Source: an uncultured Chloroflexota bacterium (GTDB lineage Bacteria; Chloroflexota; Anaerolineae; B4-G1; DUEL01). From it: a stretch of 12,472 bases of DNA. The DNA lies in the NCBI GenBank assembly GCA_937138275.1, contig CAKZOY010000519.1, positions 1 through 12,472 on the forward strand. The letters are read 5' to 3'. Numbering within the stretch: the first letter of the stretch is position 1; each line of letters starts with the position of its first letter. The position numbers and the translations under genes are program-made. Shown one piece after another: positions 5,786 to 12,377 of the stretch. The notes under the pieces are model-generated. The model worked only from the letters and a program-made list of their open reading frames with translations, was not told where the DNA came from and ran no database searches.

Positions 5786-6505
5786 CTATTCTCCTAAATA
5801 TACCTCTATGACCGTCTTGCTGGTGGCAACCTCCTGAGGCGTCCCTTCAGCAATCTTCACCCCATGATGCAGCACGATAATCCGGTCGCAGATGCTCATA
5901 ATGGCTTTCATAACGTGCTCAATCATGAAAATCGTAATCCCCTGGTCACGAATTCGCGCCACCAATTCCATAGCCTGACCGACTTCTGTGGGGTTCAATC
6001 CCGCCATCAGTTCGTCCAGCAGCAACAATTGGGGCCTGGTTGCCAGGGCCCGGGCCAGTTCCAGCCGCTTCTGGTTGACCAGGGTCAGGTCCTTTGCCGG
6101 GGTGGACCGTACTGCAGAGAGCCCTACGAACTCCAGCAAGGCGGTAGCCTCTTCTGCGGCATGGGCTACGGAAACACCGTCGGGTTTCCCAAACAACGCC
6201 CCCAATAAGACGTTCTCAAAAACCGGCATGTTGGGAAACACTTTCACGGACTGGAACGTCCTTGCCAGCCCCATCTTACAGATTCGGTGCGGCTTCAGAC
6301 CCGTGATCTCCCGGCCCTGGAATCGGATCACCCCCGCGCTGGGGGTCAGGGCGCCCGATATCAGATTAAATAGCGTGGTTTTCCCGGCCCCGTTAGGGCC
6401 GATCAACCCCACTATTTCCCCCTGTTCTACGTGGAAATCCACGCGGGAGACCGCAGCCAGTCCACCAAAATATTTGGTTACGCCTTCACCTTCCAGTATG
6501 GGCAT
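5786..6505 (-). CDS. livG: HAAT-family ABC transporter ATPase LivG-like
   Basis: A 239-residue partner ATPase of LivF. Motifs: Walker A GPNGAGKTT (36-44), Q-loop Q85 (ARTFQSVKVFPNMPVFENVLLGA), Walker B LLLLDE (160-165) followed by LMAGLNPTE, and switch histidine H197 (MIEHVMKAIMSICDRIIVLHHG). The signature region reads LTLVNQKRLELARAL (140-154), lacking the LSGGQ core. LivG-type proteins commonly vary here, so LivF's intact LSGGERQ may supply the canonical site. I place the start at the ATG at 6505, with CGGAG seven nt upstream. An upstream ATG in the same frame (6550) would add 15 residues and deepen the overlap with livM. With the chosen start the gene overlaps the livM 3' end by 20 nt, implying coupled translation. 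Confidence 0.93.
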   Translation of the reverse strand: MPILEGEGVTKYFGGLAAVSRVDFHVEQGEIVGLIGPNGAGKTTLFNLISGALTPSAGVIRFQGREITGLKPHRICKMGLARTFQSVKVFPNMPVFENVLLGALFGKPDGVSVAHAAEEATALLEFVGLSAVRSTPAKDLTLVNQKRLELARALATRPQLLLLDELMAGLNPTEVGQAMELVARIRDQGITIFMIEHVMKAIMSICDRIIVLHHGVKIAEGTPQEVATSKTVIEVYLGE

Positions 6506-7442
6506 GCCGTCGCTCCGAGATTCGTTTCTGCAAGATTTGCGCCAGCCCAACCAGCCCGTTGGGCAGATACACCACGGCGATGATCAGGACAATGCCGAAA
6601 AGGAGCATATAGTAGTAGGGGAAGCGGGTGATCAACGTTTCTTCCAGGTAGGCGAAGACCACCGCTCCCAGGATGGGGCCACCGAATCGCCCGATGCCGC
6701 CGAAAATGGCCATCAGTACTGGCATAAAGGAAAACAGGGGGTTGAAAGCGATATAGGGGTCCACATAGGTCCAGCGGGTCGCCATAATCGCTCCCGCCAT
6801 CCCGATGAAGATCGCGCTGATAGCGAAAGTGACCGTCTTTAACAGATTGACGTTCACCCCGATATGCGCGGCGGCCTCTTCGCACTCGCCGATGCTCTGC
6901 AGGGCCATTCCAAAACGGGAACGCCGGATCAGGTAGGCCGTCAGAAGCAGGGTCGCCAGGATGATGAACATCACGTAATAGATCGTGGTGTTATCCACGA
7001 CGACGACGAATCGCCCGCGCGTGCCCGTGAACTCAACCTCATACCACAGCAAAAAATACTTGATGAGCTCCACCAGTCCGAAGGTGAACATTGCGAAGTA
7101 GATGCCCTTCAGCCGCAGGGTCAAAGCGCCAACGAAGAGCGCCACCAGGAAACTGGCCAGGCCAGCGACCAGGATGACTGCGGGCAAGGGCGATGTGCGC
7201 CCCAGGACGGCAGAGGTATATATTCCAAGCCCGAAGAACGCTGCTGGCGCCAGCGAGATGTAGCCGGTTGGGCCGGAGAAAATCGCCCAACTCCCCGTGA
7301 GGACGACGTACATCGCGATACTGGTCAACAATATGACCAGATATCGGGACGCATAGAGTGGCAGTGTGGCGAACAGTGCCAGCGCTATGAGCAATAGCGC
7401 GGGCGTCCACATTTTTCGCAGGTCTAATCTGGCGATGTCCAT
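6486..7442 (-). CDS. livM: HAAT-family ABC transporter permease LivM-like
   Basis: A 318-residue inner-membrane permease. It has a short cytoplasmic N-terminus, then hydrophobic segments at roughly 14-30, 34-55, 65-80, 88-110, 112-130, 150-170, 205-225, 240-260 and 280-300. The ATPase-docking loop is recognisable: SRFGMALQSIGECEEAAAHIGVNVNLLKTVTF (around 175-205), the LivM form of the EAA motif. GPTGYISLAPAAFFGLGIYTSA near 57-78 is the usual LivM signature (GQxSLGHAAFFGIGAY in many members), and GGIGRFGGPILGA is the conserved C-terminal loop. The ATG lies 4 nt past the livH stop, with a GGGGAAG ribosome site in the livH end. It pairs with LivH to form the pore. Confidence 0.94.
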   Translation of the reverse strand: MDIARLDLRKMWTPALLLIALALFATLPLYASRYLVILLTSIAMYVVLTGSWAIFSGPTGYISLAPAAFFGLGIYTSAVLGRTSPLPAVILVAGLASFLVALFVGALTLRLKGIYFAMFTFGLVELIKYFLLWYEVEFTGTRGRFVVVVDNTTIYYVMFIILATLLLTAYLIRRSRFGMALQSIGECEEAAAHIGVNVNLLKTVTFAISAIFIGMAGAIMATRWTYVDPYIAFNPLFSFMPVLMAIFGGIGRFGGPILGAVVFAYLEETLITRFPYYYMLLFGIVLIIAVVYLPNGLVGLAQILQKRISERRHAHTGR

Positions 7443-7446
7443 TTTT

Positions 7447-8319
7447 CTACTTCCCCATAAGGCCTGTCGGCTTGATCAACAGCAGAAGGACGAAGATGGC
7501 ATAATAAGCCACCAGCGCCAGGCCCGGCTCAATTTGGGTGACGATGCTGCCGATGAGGCCCAGCAGAAAGCCACCGATGAAACTGCCGGGGATGCTCCCC
7601 AATCCCCCCAGGACCACCACGATGATGGCGATAATGGTATACTCCCGACCCATCACCGCGTGAACCGGGTAGCACATACTGATCAACATGCCAGCGACAC
7701 TGGCCAGTCCCGCGCCCAAACCAAAACAGAGGGCCAGGACACTGTTGATGTTAACCCCCATCAGCCCGGCGGCGGCCGGGTCCTGAGCGGCAGCCCGGAT
7801 TGCCTTGCCTGTACGGGTGAGGCTGATGAAAAGGTAGAAGGTCATCCCGATGACAATTGCTACTCCCAAGGTTACCAGGCGATTGGCGCCGAACAGCGCT
7901 CCCCCCAGATTGACGGGAATGGAGAGGTAAGAGTATCCCCTGATTTCGGGCCCCCAGGCCAGCAGAGCAATATTTTGGATAACAAACATCAGGCCGAAAG
8001 AGGCCAGCATAGAGCTGCTTTCAAAAACCGCGGGCGAGGGGGAGGAAATCAGCAGGCGTTTGTAGAGAGTCCGGTGGATGAAAAATCCGATAACGAATGC
8101 CGCGGGGCCGCACATGGCAAGGGCCAGGAAGGGGTTAACGCCCAGCGCAGTGAACAGCGTCCAGGTGGTCAAAGCCCCTAACATAATGAACTCGCCGTGG
8201 GAGAAGTTCAGGATGCGGGCCACGCCGTACTGCAGGCTGAGTCCCATAGCGATCAGGGCATAGAGGCCGCCCAGCAGCAGACCAGGGATCACGATTTCCA
8301 GTATCCGTACGGTTGTCAC
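7447..8319 (-). CDS. livH: HAAT-family ABC transporter permease LivH-like
   Basis: A 290-residue permease, first gene of the transporter operon. It starts with GTG (8317-8319) preceded by GGAGG at 4 nt spacing. The N-terminal segment PGLLLGGLYALIAMGLSLQYGVARILNFSHGEFIMLGA is highly typical of LivH, where the NFAHG motif is common (NFSHG here). About eight hydrophobic segments follow. The ATPase-docking motif is TGKAIRAAAQDPAAAGLMGVNINSV (around residues 169-193), and the C-terminal loop GGLGSIPGSFIGGFLLG is conserved. It lies downstream of its own strong promoter (8484-8512) and 409 nt from the solute-binding protein gene, so the pore operon can be expressed separately from the binding protein. 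Confidence 0.95.
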   Translation of the reverse strand: MTTVRILEIVIPGLLLGGLYALIAMGLSLQYGVARILNFSHGEFIMLGALTTWTLFTALGVNPFLALAMCGPAAFVIGFFIHRTLYKRLLISSPSPAVFESSSMLASFGLMFVIQNIALLAWGPEIRGYSYLSIPVNLGGALFGANRLVTLGVAIVIGMTFYLFISLTRTGKAIRAAAQDPAAAGLMGVNINSVLALCFGLGAGLASVAGMLISMCYPVHAVMGREYTIIAIIVVVLGGLGSIPGSFIGGFLLGLIGSIVTQIEPGLALVAYYAIFVLLLLIKPTGLMGK

Positions 8320-8422
8320 AGTGCCTCCGGTCAGGGCAGGATGAACCGTTTAAGGGGCTATCAGGAATTCAGAGGATTGTTCCGGTACAGCAGGCTTTCC
8401 AACAATACCCCCGGTTAAATGA

Positions 8423-8434
8423 AAAATGGCGGAT
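8423..8434 (+). repeat. Dispersed motif AAAATGGCNGAT, copy in the livH leader
   Basis: One of four copies of this 12-mer (one free position) in the window, all outside genes: 317-328 (minus), 931-942 (plus), 8423-8434 (plus), 10108-10119 (plus). The copies at 317-328 and 8423-8434 also share a following TC. Confidence 0.6.
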
Positions 8435-8457
8435 TCCACATCAAAGAGGGCCTGTAC

Positions 8458-8500
8458 ACTGAATGTATTCGGTGAACACGTTCAGTATACATCAGTTCAG
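8458..8500. promoter_or_regulatory. Operator-like repeats overlapping the livH promoter
   Basis: A perfect palindrome TGAAC-AC-GTTCA (8473-8484) lies over the predicted transcription start and the edge of the -10. Related half-sites flank it: ACTGAA at 8458-8463 and GTTCAG at 8495-8500, the latter 15 bp from GTTCAG at 8480-8485. A longer imperfect inverted repeat (ACTGAATGTAT against ATACATCAGT) spans the whole. Its position over the core promoter suggests repression. Confidence 0.6.
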
Positions 8501-8512
8501 CGAATTTGTCAA
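8484..8512 (-). promoter_or_regulatory. Sigma-70 promoter of the livHMGF operon
   Basis: Minus strand: a perfect -35 TTGACA (8507-8512), exactly 17 nt, then TATACT (8484-8489), five of six matching TATAAT. Transcription would start near 8477, leaving a leader of about 160 nt before the livH GTG. Confidence 0.8.
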
Positions 8513-8526
8513 TCTATGTCTGAAGA

Positions 8527-8559
8527 GATGTGAGCGGTGGCAAAGCCACCGCTCACATC
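8527..8559 (-). terminator. Perfect 15-bp hairpin, possible terminator/insulator
   Basis: GATGTGAGCGGTGGC (8527-8541) and its exact complement (8545-8559) flank AAA. It lies downstream of the binding-protein gene and 14 nt upstream of the -35 box for livH, a good place to stop read-through. No T tract follows on the minus strand, so Rho-independent termination is uncertain. The GGC-AAA-GCC core resembles the GAA-loop palindromes. Confidence 0.5.
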
Positions 8560-8701
8560 CTGCCTGTTCTTGCCTCTTGGGAGGGTATCTGACCCGTTAC
8601 GACGAAGGGATGACCAAATGTATACAGGCTGCCTAACAGCACTCTACAACTCCCTGGACAAAGAGCGGCGATGATCGTGCCATTAGACAGCCTGCCCAGT
8701 T

Positions 8702-8719
8702 ACTCACCTCGTGGTGAGT
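8702..8719 (-). other. Short hairpin just after the binding-protein gene
   Basis: ACTCACC (8702-8708) and GGTGAGT (8713-8719) form a 7-bp stem with a 4-nt loop, 9 nt beyond the stop codon at 8729-8731. No T tract follows; it could protect the 3' end of the mRNA. Confidence 0.4.
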
Positions 8720-8728
8720 GGTCGCCTG

Positions 8729-9976
8729 CTACCCTTTGGGCCACGCCGGCTTGGGGTAGAGCATCTCAGCGGTCGCCCACTTCTCCGGGCCGATGACCTC
8801 GTACTCCCCCTTGATCCACTGGCCGATCTCTCCGGTGTGGCAGTCTTTGGAGAGCAAGCCGTTCTCAAACCAGGTTTCGCCCAGAACGGTCTGGAAGCGC
8901 TCTGTGGCGATAATCTCCCGAATCTTATCCTGATCCAGGGTGCCTGCCTTCTCAATCGCCTGCTTCCAGATTTCCAGGCCGGCCCAGTAGAGCGGGTGCC
9001 CCCATGGATCCTGAATTTCTCTCGGCTTGCCCGCATAGAGTTTCTCGGCCAGTTGGCGCGCTCTGTCCGATTGCTTCGGGCTGAAGGACGTAAAGCCGAT
9101 TACGCCCTCCGTCGCAGGGCCAAAGGCAGTATAGTAGAACCCGAAGTTGACCCCCGGACCGCCGATCCAGGCTTTAGGATTGAAGTCCAGTTCCATAGAC
9201 ATTGCCGTCGCCGGCATAATCTGGTCGGGATAAGCGAAGCAACAGAAAACATCGGCCCCGGATGCCTTCGCCTCCCGGATCACTGGCGAAATATCCTTGA
9301 TGTCCGGCGGGACGCTCTTCACGCCGACGATATCAATGCCTTTAGCCGGGAATTCAATGCCCGCCACGCCGGAGTACTCAATGCCGTGGAGGTCGGCGAT
9401 ATAGGTGATGTAGGCCGTCTTCGCACCCCGTTTGGAAAGCAGGTCGGCCAGGACGGGGATTTGATACCAGTCGGAGAAGCTGAGGGTCACGAAGACGTAG
9501 GGGAGGCTGGGGAGCAAATCCCTGATGGTTGTGGCGCCGCCTTCGGCAGTGATCAGGACGTATCCGTATTTGTTGGCGATGGGAGCCTGAGCGAAGACGA
9601 AGGACGTGCCGCAGGCGGGCCACAGGAAGTCCACTTTGTCTTCCACGATCAGTTTCTCGGTTAGGCGGGTCATCGTGCCCACGTCGCTGGTGTCGTCGTA
9701 GATCTTGAGTTCTATGGGCAGTTTCTTGCCGTACTCCGCCACATAGACCCCGCCTTCGGCGTTCACCTCGGCGATGAAGGTCTCGTAGACCGGCCGGAAC
9801 GCCGAATCCCCGACTATCGCTTGTGAACCCGAGAGAGGCCGCGACATGCCGACGACGATCTTGTCCTTGGCTGGCTTGCTCTTGATCAACGGGCCGCAGC
9901 GCGTCGCCGCCAACCCGGCGCCCGCTATCGTTGCGTAGCGAAGGAATTCGCGACGCGTCAGACCTTTGGTGCTCAT
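8729..9976 (-). CDS. Tat-exported HAAT-family solute-binding protein
   Basis: A 415-residue periplasmic/extracellular binding protein (Peripla_BP_6 type) for the LivHMGF transporter. The N-terminus has a twin-arginine signal: TRREFLRYATIAGAGLAA with R8-R9. Cys27 follows in ATRCG, but the -1 Arg does not fit a lipobox, so lipidation is doubtful. The mature part opens with IVVGMSRPLSGSQAIVGDSAFRPVYETFIAEVNAEGGV, the usual start of this fold, and VDFLWPACGTS is the ligand-site turn. Export by Tat suggests folding before secretion. The protein is rich in aromatic residues (FSDWYQIP; GFYYTAFGP). HAAT binding proteins include ones for aromatic acids as well as amino acids, so the ligand need not be a branched-chain amino acid. 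AGGAGG lies 6 nt before the ATG. It is separated from both neighbours by hairpin-containing spacers, suggesting independent, probably higher, expression. Confidence 0.92.
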   Translation of the reverse strand: MSTKGLTRREFLRYATIAGAGLAATRCGPLIKSKPAKDKIVVGMSRPLSGSQAIVGDSAFRPVYETFIAEVNAEGGVYVAEYGKKLPIELKIYDDTSDVGTMTRLTEKLIVEDKVDFLWPACGTSFVFAQAPIANKYGYVLITAEGGATTIRDLLPSLPYVFVTLSFSDWYQIPVLADLLSKRGAKTAYITYIADLHGIEYSGVAGIEFPAKGIDIVGVKSVPPDIKDISPVIREAKASGADVFCCFAYPDQIMPATAMSMELDFNPKAWIGGPGVNFGFYYTAFGPATEGVIGFTSFSPKQSDRARQLAEKLYAGKPREIQDPWGHPLYWAGLEIWKQAIEKAGTLDQDKIREIIATERFQTVLGETWFENGLLSKDCHTGEIGQWIKGEYEVIGPEKWATAEMLYPKPAWPKG

Positions 9977-10080
9977 GATGATCCTCCTTTCCTGCTCGCT
10001 GGGCTATGGTACTTGGTCATTATTCAGTTGTATGCGACTTTTCACCGGATCGTCAGGGAGCATCGGTTGAGTTCTATATC

Positions 10081-10091
10081 ATCACCTCCTT
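10081..10091 (-). promoter_or_regulatory. Orphan extended Shine-Dalgarno sequence
   Basis: The minus strand reads AAGGAGGTGAT, an 11-base perfect match to the complement of the usual 16S rRNA 3' end. An ATG 2 nt after GGAGG gives only ATG-ATA-TAG. The next ATG is about 21 nt downstream and opens a 19-codon frame ending about 35 nt before the binding-protein ribosome site. No real gene starts at the expected distance. Confidence 0.4.
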
Positions 10092-10148
10092 GTATTACTC
10101 AGTATGGAAAATGGCTGATACTTTTCTTCTCTATGGGGAAAGAAAATC

Positions 10149-10186
10149 GGGAGGGGGCGGGCGGCGAAACTGCCCGCCCAATCCCG
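10149..10186. repeat. Degenerate palindrome related to element A (element D)
   Basis: CGGGA...GGCGGGC faces GCCCGCC...TCCCG around a loop containing GGCGAAACT. The core keeps GCGGC-GAA but the right half has decayed. The right flank is the same C run plus Ts (10193-10201), and the left flank is purine-rich, as at elements A and C. Confidence 0.6.
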
Positions 10187-10276
10187 TCTTATCCCCCCTT
10201 TATGACGCTACAGGACAGACCCCGGCCCGATGAGAGGGCCGGAAGCAGGGAAGATCAGCGCTTGCCACGGTTTATG

Positions 10277-10310
10277 GGCCTGACAAGCTCCCGGGGGAGC
10301 TCGTCAGGCC
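10277..10310 (-). terminator. Strong hairpin after the methyltransferase gene
   Basis: The 16-bp arms 10277-10292 and 10295-10310 begin 7 nt after the TAA at 10318-10320. The single non-Watson-Crick position becomes a G-U pair in the minus-strand RNA but would be an A-C mismatch in plus-strand RNA, so the sense transcript folds best. No T tract follows, so the role may be 3'-end protection or Rho-dependent pausing, not classic intrinsic termination. Confidence 0.55.
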
Positions 10311-10317
10311 GCCTTCT

Positions 10318-11661
10318 TTAATGGTATACGCCGTATTCCTTAGCGGTATCCACCATCGCCCTGACGTTCTCCGGCTTCGCTTCGTCAAAGAACGCCCCAT
10401 TGGCGACGATGAGCCCACCGTCCTTGCCCGCCACATCTATCAGTCTCTTGACGTACTCCCTCACATCCTCCGGGGTGCCCAGGTTCAGCAGAGAGGAGGG
10501 GACGTTGCCGAGGAGGCAGGCGTTCTGACCGATGGTTTTCTTGGCATCGGCCATATCGGTCAGGTCAATCATCCAAAGGGTTTTGCCCCGCGGCAGGTCT
10601 TTGACCACTTCCAGGCGGGAACTGTAGCCTCCCTCGGCAGCGGGGAGCGGTACGCATCCGCCCTCAATCAGGCCCAGGATGACTTCCCGCAGGGTGGGCC
10701 AGTAGAATTTCTTGAACTGCTCGTCGGAGAGGAAGCCATCAGCACCTTTATGGAGCGGGATGAAGATCAGCGGTTTCCCGGTTGCCTGTGCCGCACCCAC
10801 CCCCATCTTGATCATCAGCGGCGTGATCCCTTCCATCGCCTTAAGGAGTTTCTCGGGCCGCCGGTAGATATCCACCATGATCCCTTTGGTGCCTCGCAGG
10901 GTGTCGCCGATGACGTCAAAGGGGGCCTTGGTGAATCCACCCAGGAGGTTCGGATATCCCAGGGAGGCCAGTTCCATATCCGTGCCGCCCATCATCATTG
11001 CCCATTTCAGGGCCTCATCCCCAGCCTCAAAGAGGGCCTGGAAGGTAGCGCGCACCGGGGGCAATGCGAAGGGGATAAAACTAAAGGCTAAACCGTACAT
11101 CTCCAGGATGCCGGGGAAGAAGGGGAGCATCTGGAAGCCGTTCAGGGCACCGAATACCCGCGGCAGGTAGACATTGATAAAGTAGCCCGTGGGGTCCTGG
11201 ATTAAAGCATCGTACTCCTCCGGCTTCATATACTCGCCCTCATTGCACTGATAGGCGTGCTCCGGAGCAACCCCATGGCCGGGCCAGGAGTACAATTTAT
11301 AGTCCAGAATCTCAAAGAATCTCCCCGGCCCTGGCGCTGCCGCGCCCCACTGGACATCCGGGTCAAAATCCAGGATGAACTTCTTGAAGGCCGCCACGCA
11401 CTTTTCGGTATCGTACATGGCCTCGTAGACGGTCATCCCGGCATATTTCCAGGGGAACATGCTGGGGAAGATCGTGACAGGCACCCGATCCGGCAACGTT
11501 TCCATTTCAATGGCCGCTTTGATTCTGAGGACACTCTCCTTGTATTTCTTCTCCGCCTCAGGGCTCTGGAATTGAAGGGGATTCCCCTGGGGGTCTTTCG
11601 GAGAGAGAACCCCCTGCCAAAGCGCTTCTCGCTTTTCGTCGGGTGATACCTGCTGGGTCAT
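10318..11661 (-). CDS. URO-D-family corrinoid-dependent methyltransferase
   Basis: A 447-residue protein of the uroporphyrinogen decarboxylase (URO-D) superfamily, which includes methyltransferases (MtaA, MtbA, various demethylase components) that move methyl groups to or from corrinoid proteins. The C-terminal half shows the family pattern: KPLIFIPLHKGADGFLSDEQFKKFYWPTLREVI (297-329), EGGY (343-346), LTDMADAKKTIGQNACLLGNVPSSLLNLGTPEDVREYVKRLID (367-409), and DEAKPENVRAMVDTAKEYG. True HemE is excluded by length (about 350) and context. The MtaA-type zinc ligands HxC...C are not conserved: H304 is followed by K-G, and the late GC position is N421-G. Conserved-looking C336 and C382 remain. The start at 11661 has GGAGGT 7 nt upstream; an in-frame ATG at 11676 overlaps that ribosome site. 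It lies 36 nt after the corrinoid protein gene and is probably its methyltransferase partner. The substrate is unknown. Confidence 0.88.
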   Translation of the reverse strand: MTQQVSPDEKREALWQGVLSPKDPQGNPLQFQSPEAEKKYKESVLRIKAAIEMETLPDRVPVTIFPSMFPWKYAGMTVYEAMYDTEKCVAAFKKFILDFDPDVQWGAAAPGPGRFFEILDYKLYSWPGHGVAPEHAYQCNEGEYMKPEEYDALIQDPTGYFINVYLPRVFGALNGFQMLPFFPGILEMYGLAFSFIPFALPPVRATFQALFEAGDEALKWAMMMGGTDMELASLGYPNLLGGFTKAPFDVIGDTLRGTKGIMVDIYRRPEKLLKAMEGITPLMIKMGVGAAQATGKPLIFIPLHKGADGFLSDEQFKKFYWPTLREVILGLIEGGCVPLPAAEGGYSSRLEVVKDLPRGKTLWMIDLTDMADAKKTIGQNACLLGNVPSSLLNLGTPEDVREYVKRLIDVAGKDGGLIVANGAFFDEAKPENVRAMVDTAKEYGVYH

Positions 11662-11697
11662 TTTCCTTACCTCCATTGGTTGGTTAAGGGGTTTCCG

Positions 11698-12327
11698 TTA
11701 TGCGCCAATCCATTTCTTGGTCAGGGATACGCCAGCCACGGCGTCTTTTCCATAAGCATCCGCGCCCACATACTGGCTGACATGCTCGTTCACCTGACCG
11801 CCGCCGATCATGATTTTGACCTGATCGCGCAGGCCCGCTGCCCGGATGGCGTCCACAGTCTCCTTCATGGAATCAAAAGCCAGGGTCAGGAACCCGCTCA
11901 GGCCGACCACCTGGGGCTGGAAATCCCGAATGGCCTCCACAAATTTTTCCGGGGGGATGTCCACGCCCAGGTCCAGCACCTCAAAGCCGTTCGCATCCAG
12001 CATAAAGACAACGATGTTCTTACCGATGTCGTGGATGTCGCCTTTGACAGTGCCGATGAGCACCTTGCCAAGCCGCCGCACCTCGGGGGATTCGGCCAAC
12101 TTGGGCTTGAGGATTTCGGCGATCTGGGTCATCATCTCGCCGGCCAGCATTAACTCGGGCAGGAAGTAGACGCCCTTCTCGTATCGCTGGCCGATGATGT
12201 CCATTGCCTCCCTGGCCGTGTCCAGGATCGCCGCGGGCTTCACGCCCTGTTCCAGCATCTCTTTGACCAGCTGGATGGCTTCCTCTTCCCTCATATCGGC
12301 GATAGCGCTGATCAGTTCTTTGGACAT
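11698..12327 (-). CDS. Corrinoid (B12-binding) methyl-carrier protein
   Basis: A 209-residue protein of the MtaC/MtbC/MttC and MetH-like corrinoid family. The N-terminal helical cap (about 1-88) ends in PKLAESPEVRRLGKVLIGTVKGD. The Rossmann-like B12 domain (about 88-209) carries the lower-ligand motif D97-I-H99-D-I-G102, then KNIVVFMLDANGFEVLDLGVDIPPEKFVEA, GLSGFLTLAFDSMKETV (143-159) and IMIGGGQVNEHVSQYVGADAYGKDA (172-196). H99 should replace dimethylbenzimidazole as the cobalt ligand. The length is typical of a free methyl carrier. AGGAGG lies 5 nt before the ATG. As first gene, with the URO-D methyltransferase just downstream, it forms a two-component methyl-transfer module. The reductive activase needed to rescue oxidised Co(II) and a methyltransferase to tetrahydrofolate are not in view. 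Confidence 0.95.
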   Translation of the reverse strand: MSKELISAIADMREEEAIQLVKEMLEQGVKPAAILDTAREAMDIIGQRYEKGVYFLPELMLAGEMMTQIAEILKPKLAESPEVRRLGKVLIGTVKGDIHDIGKNIVVFMLDANGFEVLDLGVDIPPEKFVEAIRDFQPQVVGLSGFLTLAFDSMKETVDAIRAAGLRDQVKIMIGGGQVNEHVSQYVGADAYGKDAVAGVSLTKKWIGA

Positions 12328-12348
12328 TGTGCCCTCCTGTTACATCAA

Positions 12349-12377
12349 GTTATAAGGTGTGTGTTGATTCTCATAAA
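12349..12377 (-). promoter_or_regulatory. Candidate promoter of the corrinoid operon
   Basis: Minus strand: TTTATG (12372-12377), 17 nt, TATAAC (12349-12354). The -10 is good and the -35 weak (three of six), as expected for an activator-dependent promoter. The -35 lies inside one of the direct repeats at 12369-12419. Confidence 0.4.

Larger units (their letters stand above)
8320..8728. other. Regulatory spacer between binding-protein and permease genes
   Basis: This 409-nt stretch has no coding sequence. In transcript order it holds a 7-bp hairpin (8702-8719), an inverted repeat (8683-8694 with 8625-8636, 11 of 12 matching), a perfect 15-bp hairpin (8527-8559), the livH promoter with operator-like repeats (8458-8512), one copy of AAAATGGCNGAT (8423-8434), and a leader of about 160 nt to the livH GTG. 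Confidence 0.7.
9977..10317. other. Spacer between methyltransferase and binding-protein genes
   Basis: This 341-nt stretch has no convincing gene. In transcript order it carries the hairpin at the methyltransferase end (10277-10310), a small CCGGCCC/GGGCCGG hairpin (10222-10242), a degenerate palindrome (10149-10186), one AAAATGGCNGAT copy (10108-10119) and an unusually long Shine-Dalgarno-like sequence (10081-10091). No strong promoter is evident. The best pair is CTGACG with CATACA about 16 nt apart near 10030-10060, which is weak. Confidence 0.6.

Noticed and set aside
8625..8694. Inverted repeat CAGGCTGCCTAA / TTAGACAGCCTG as transposon ends
   Set aside because: Only 11 of 12 bases match, the interval is about 46 nt with no gene, and no target-site duplication is evident.
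10318..11661. Haem-biosynthesis uroporphyrinogen decarboxylase (HemE)
   Set aside because: It is about 100 residues too long, and the neighbouring corrinoid gene with no haem-synthesis genes points to a methyltransferase.
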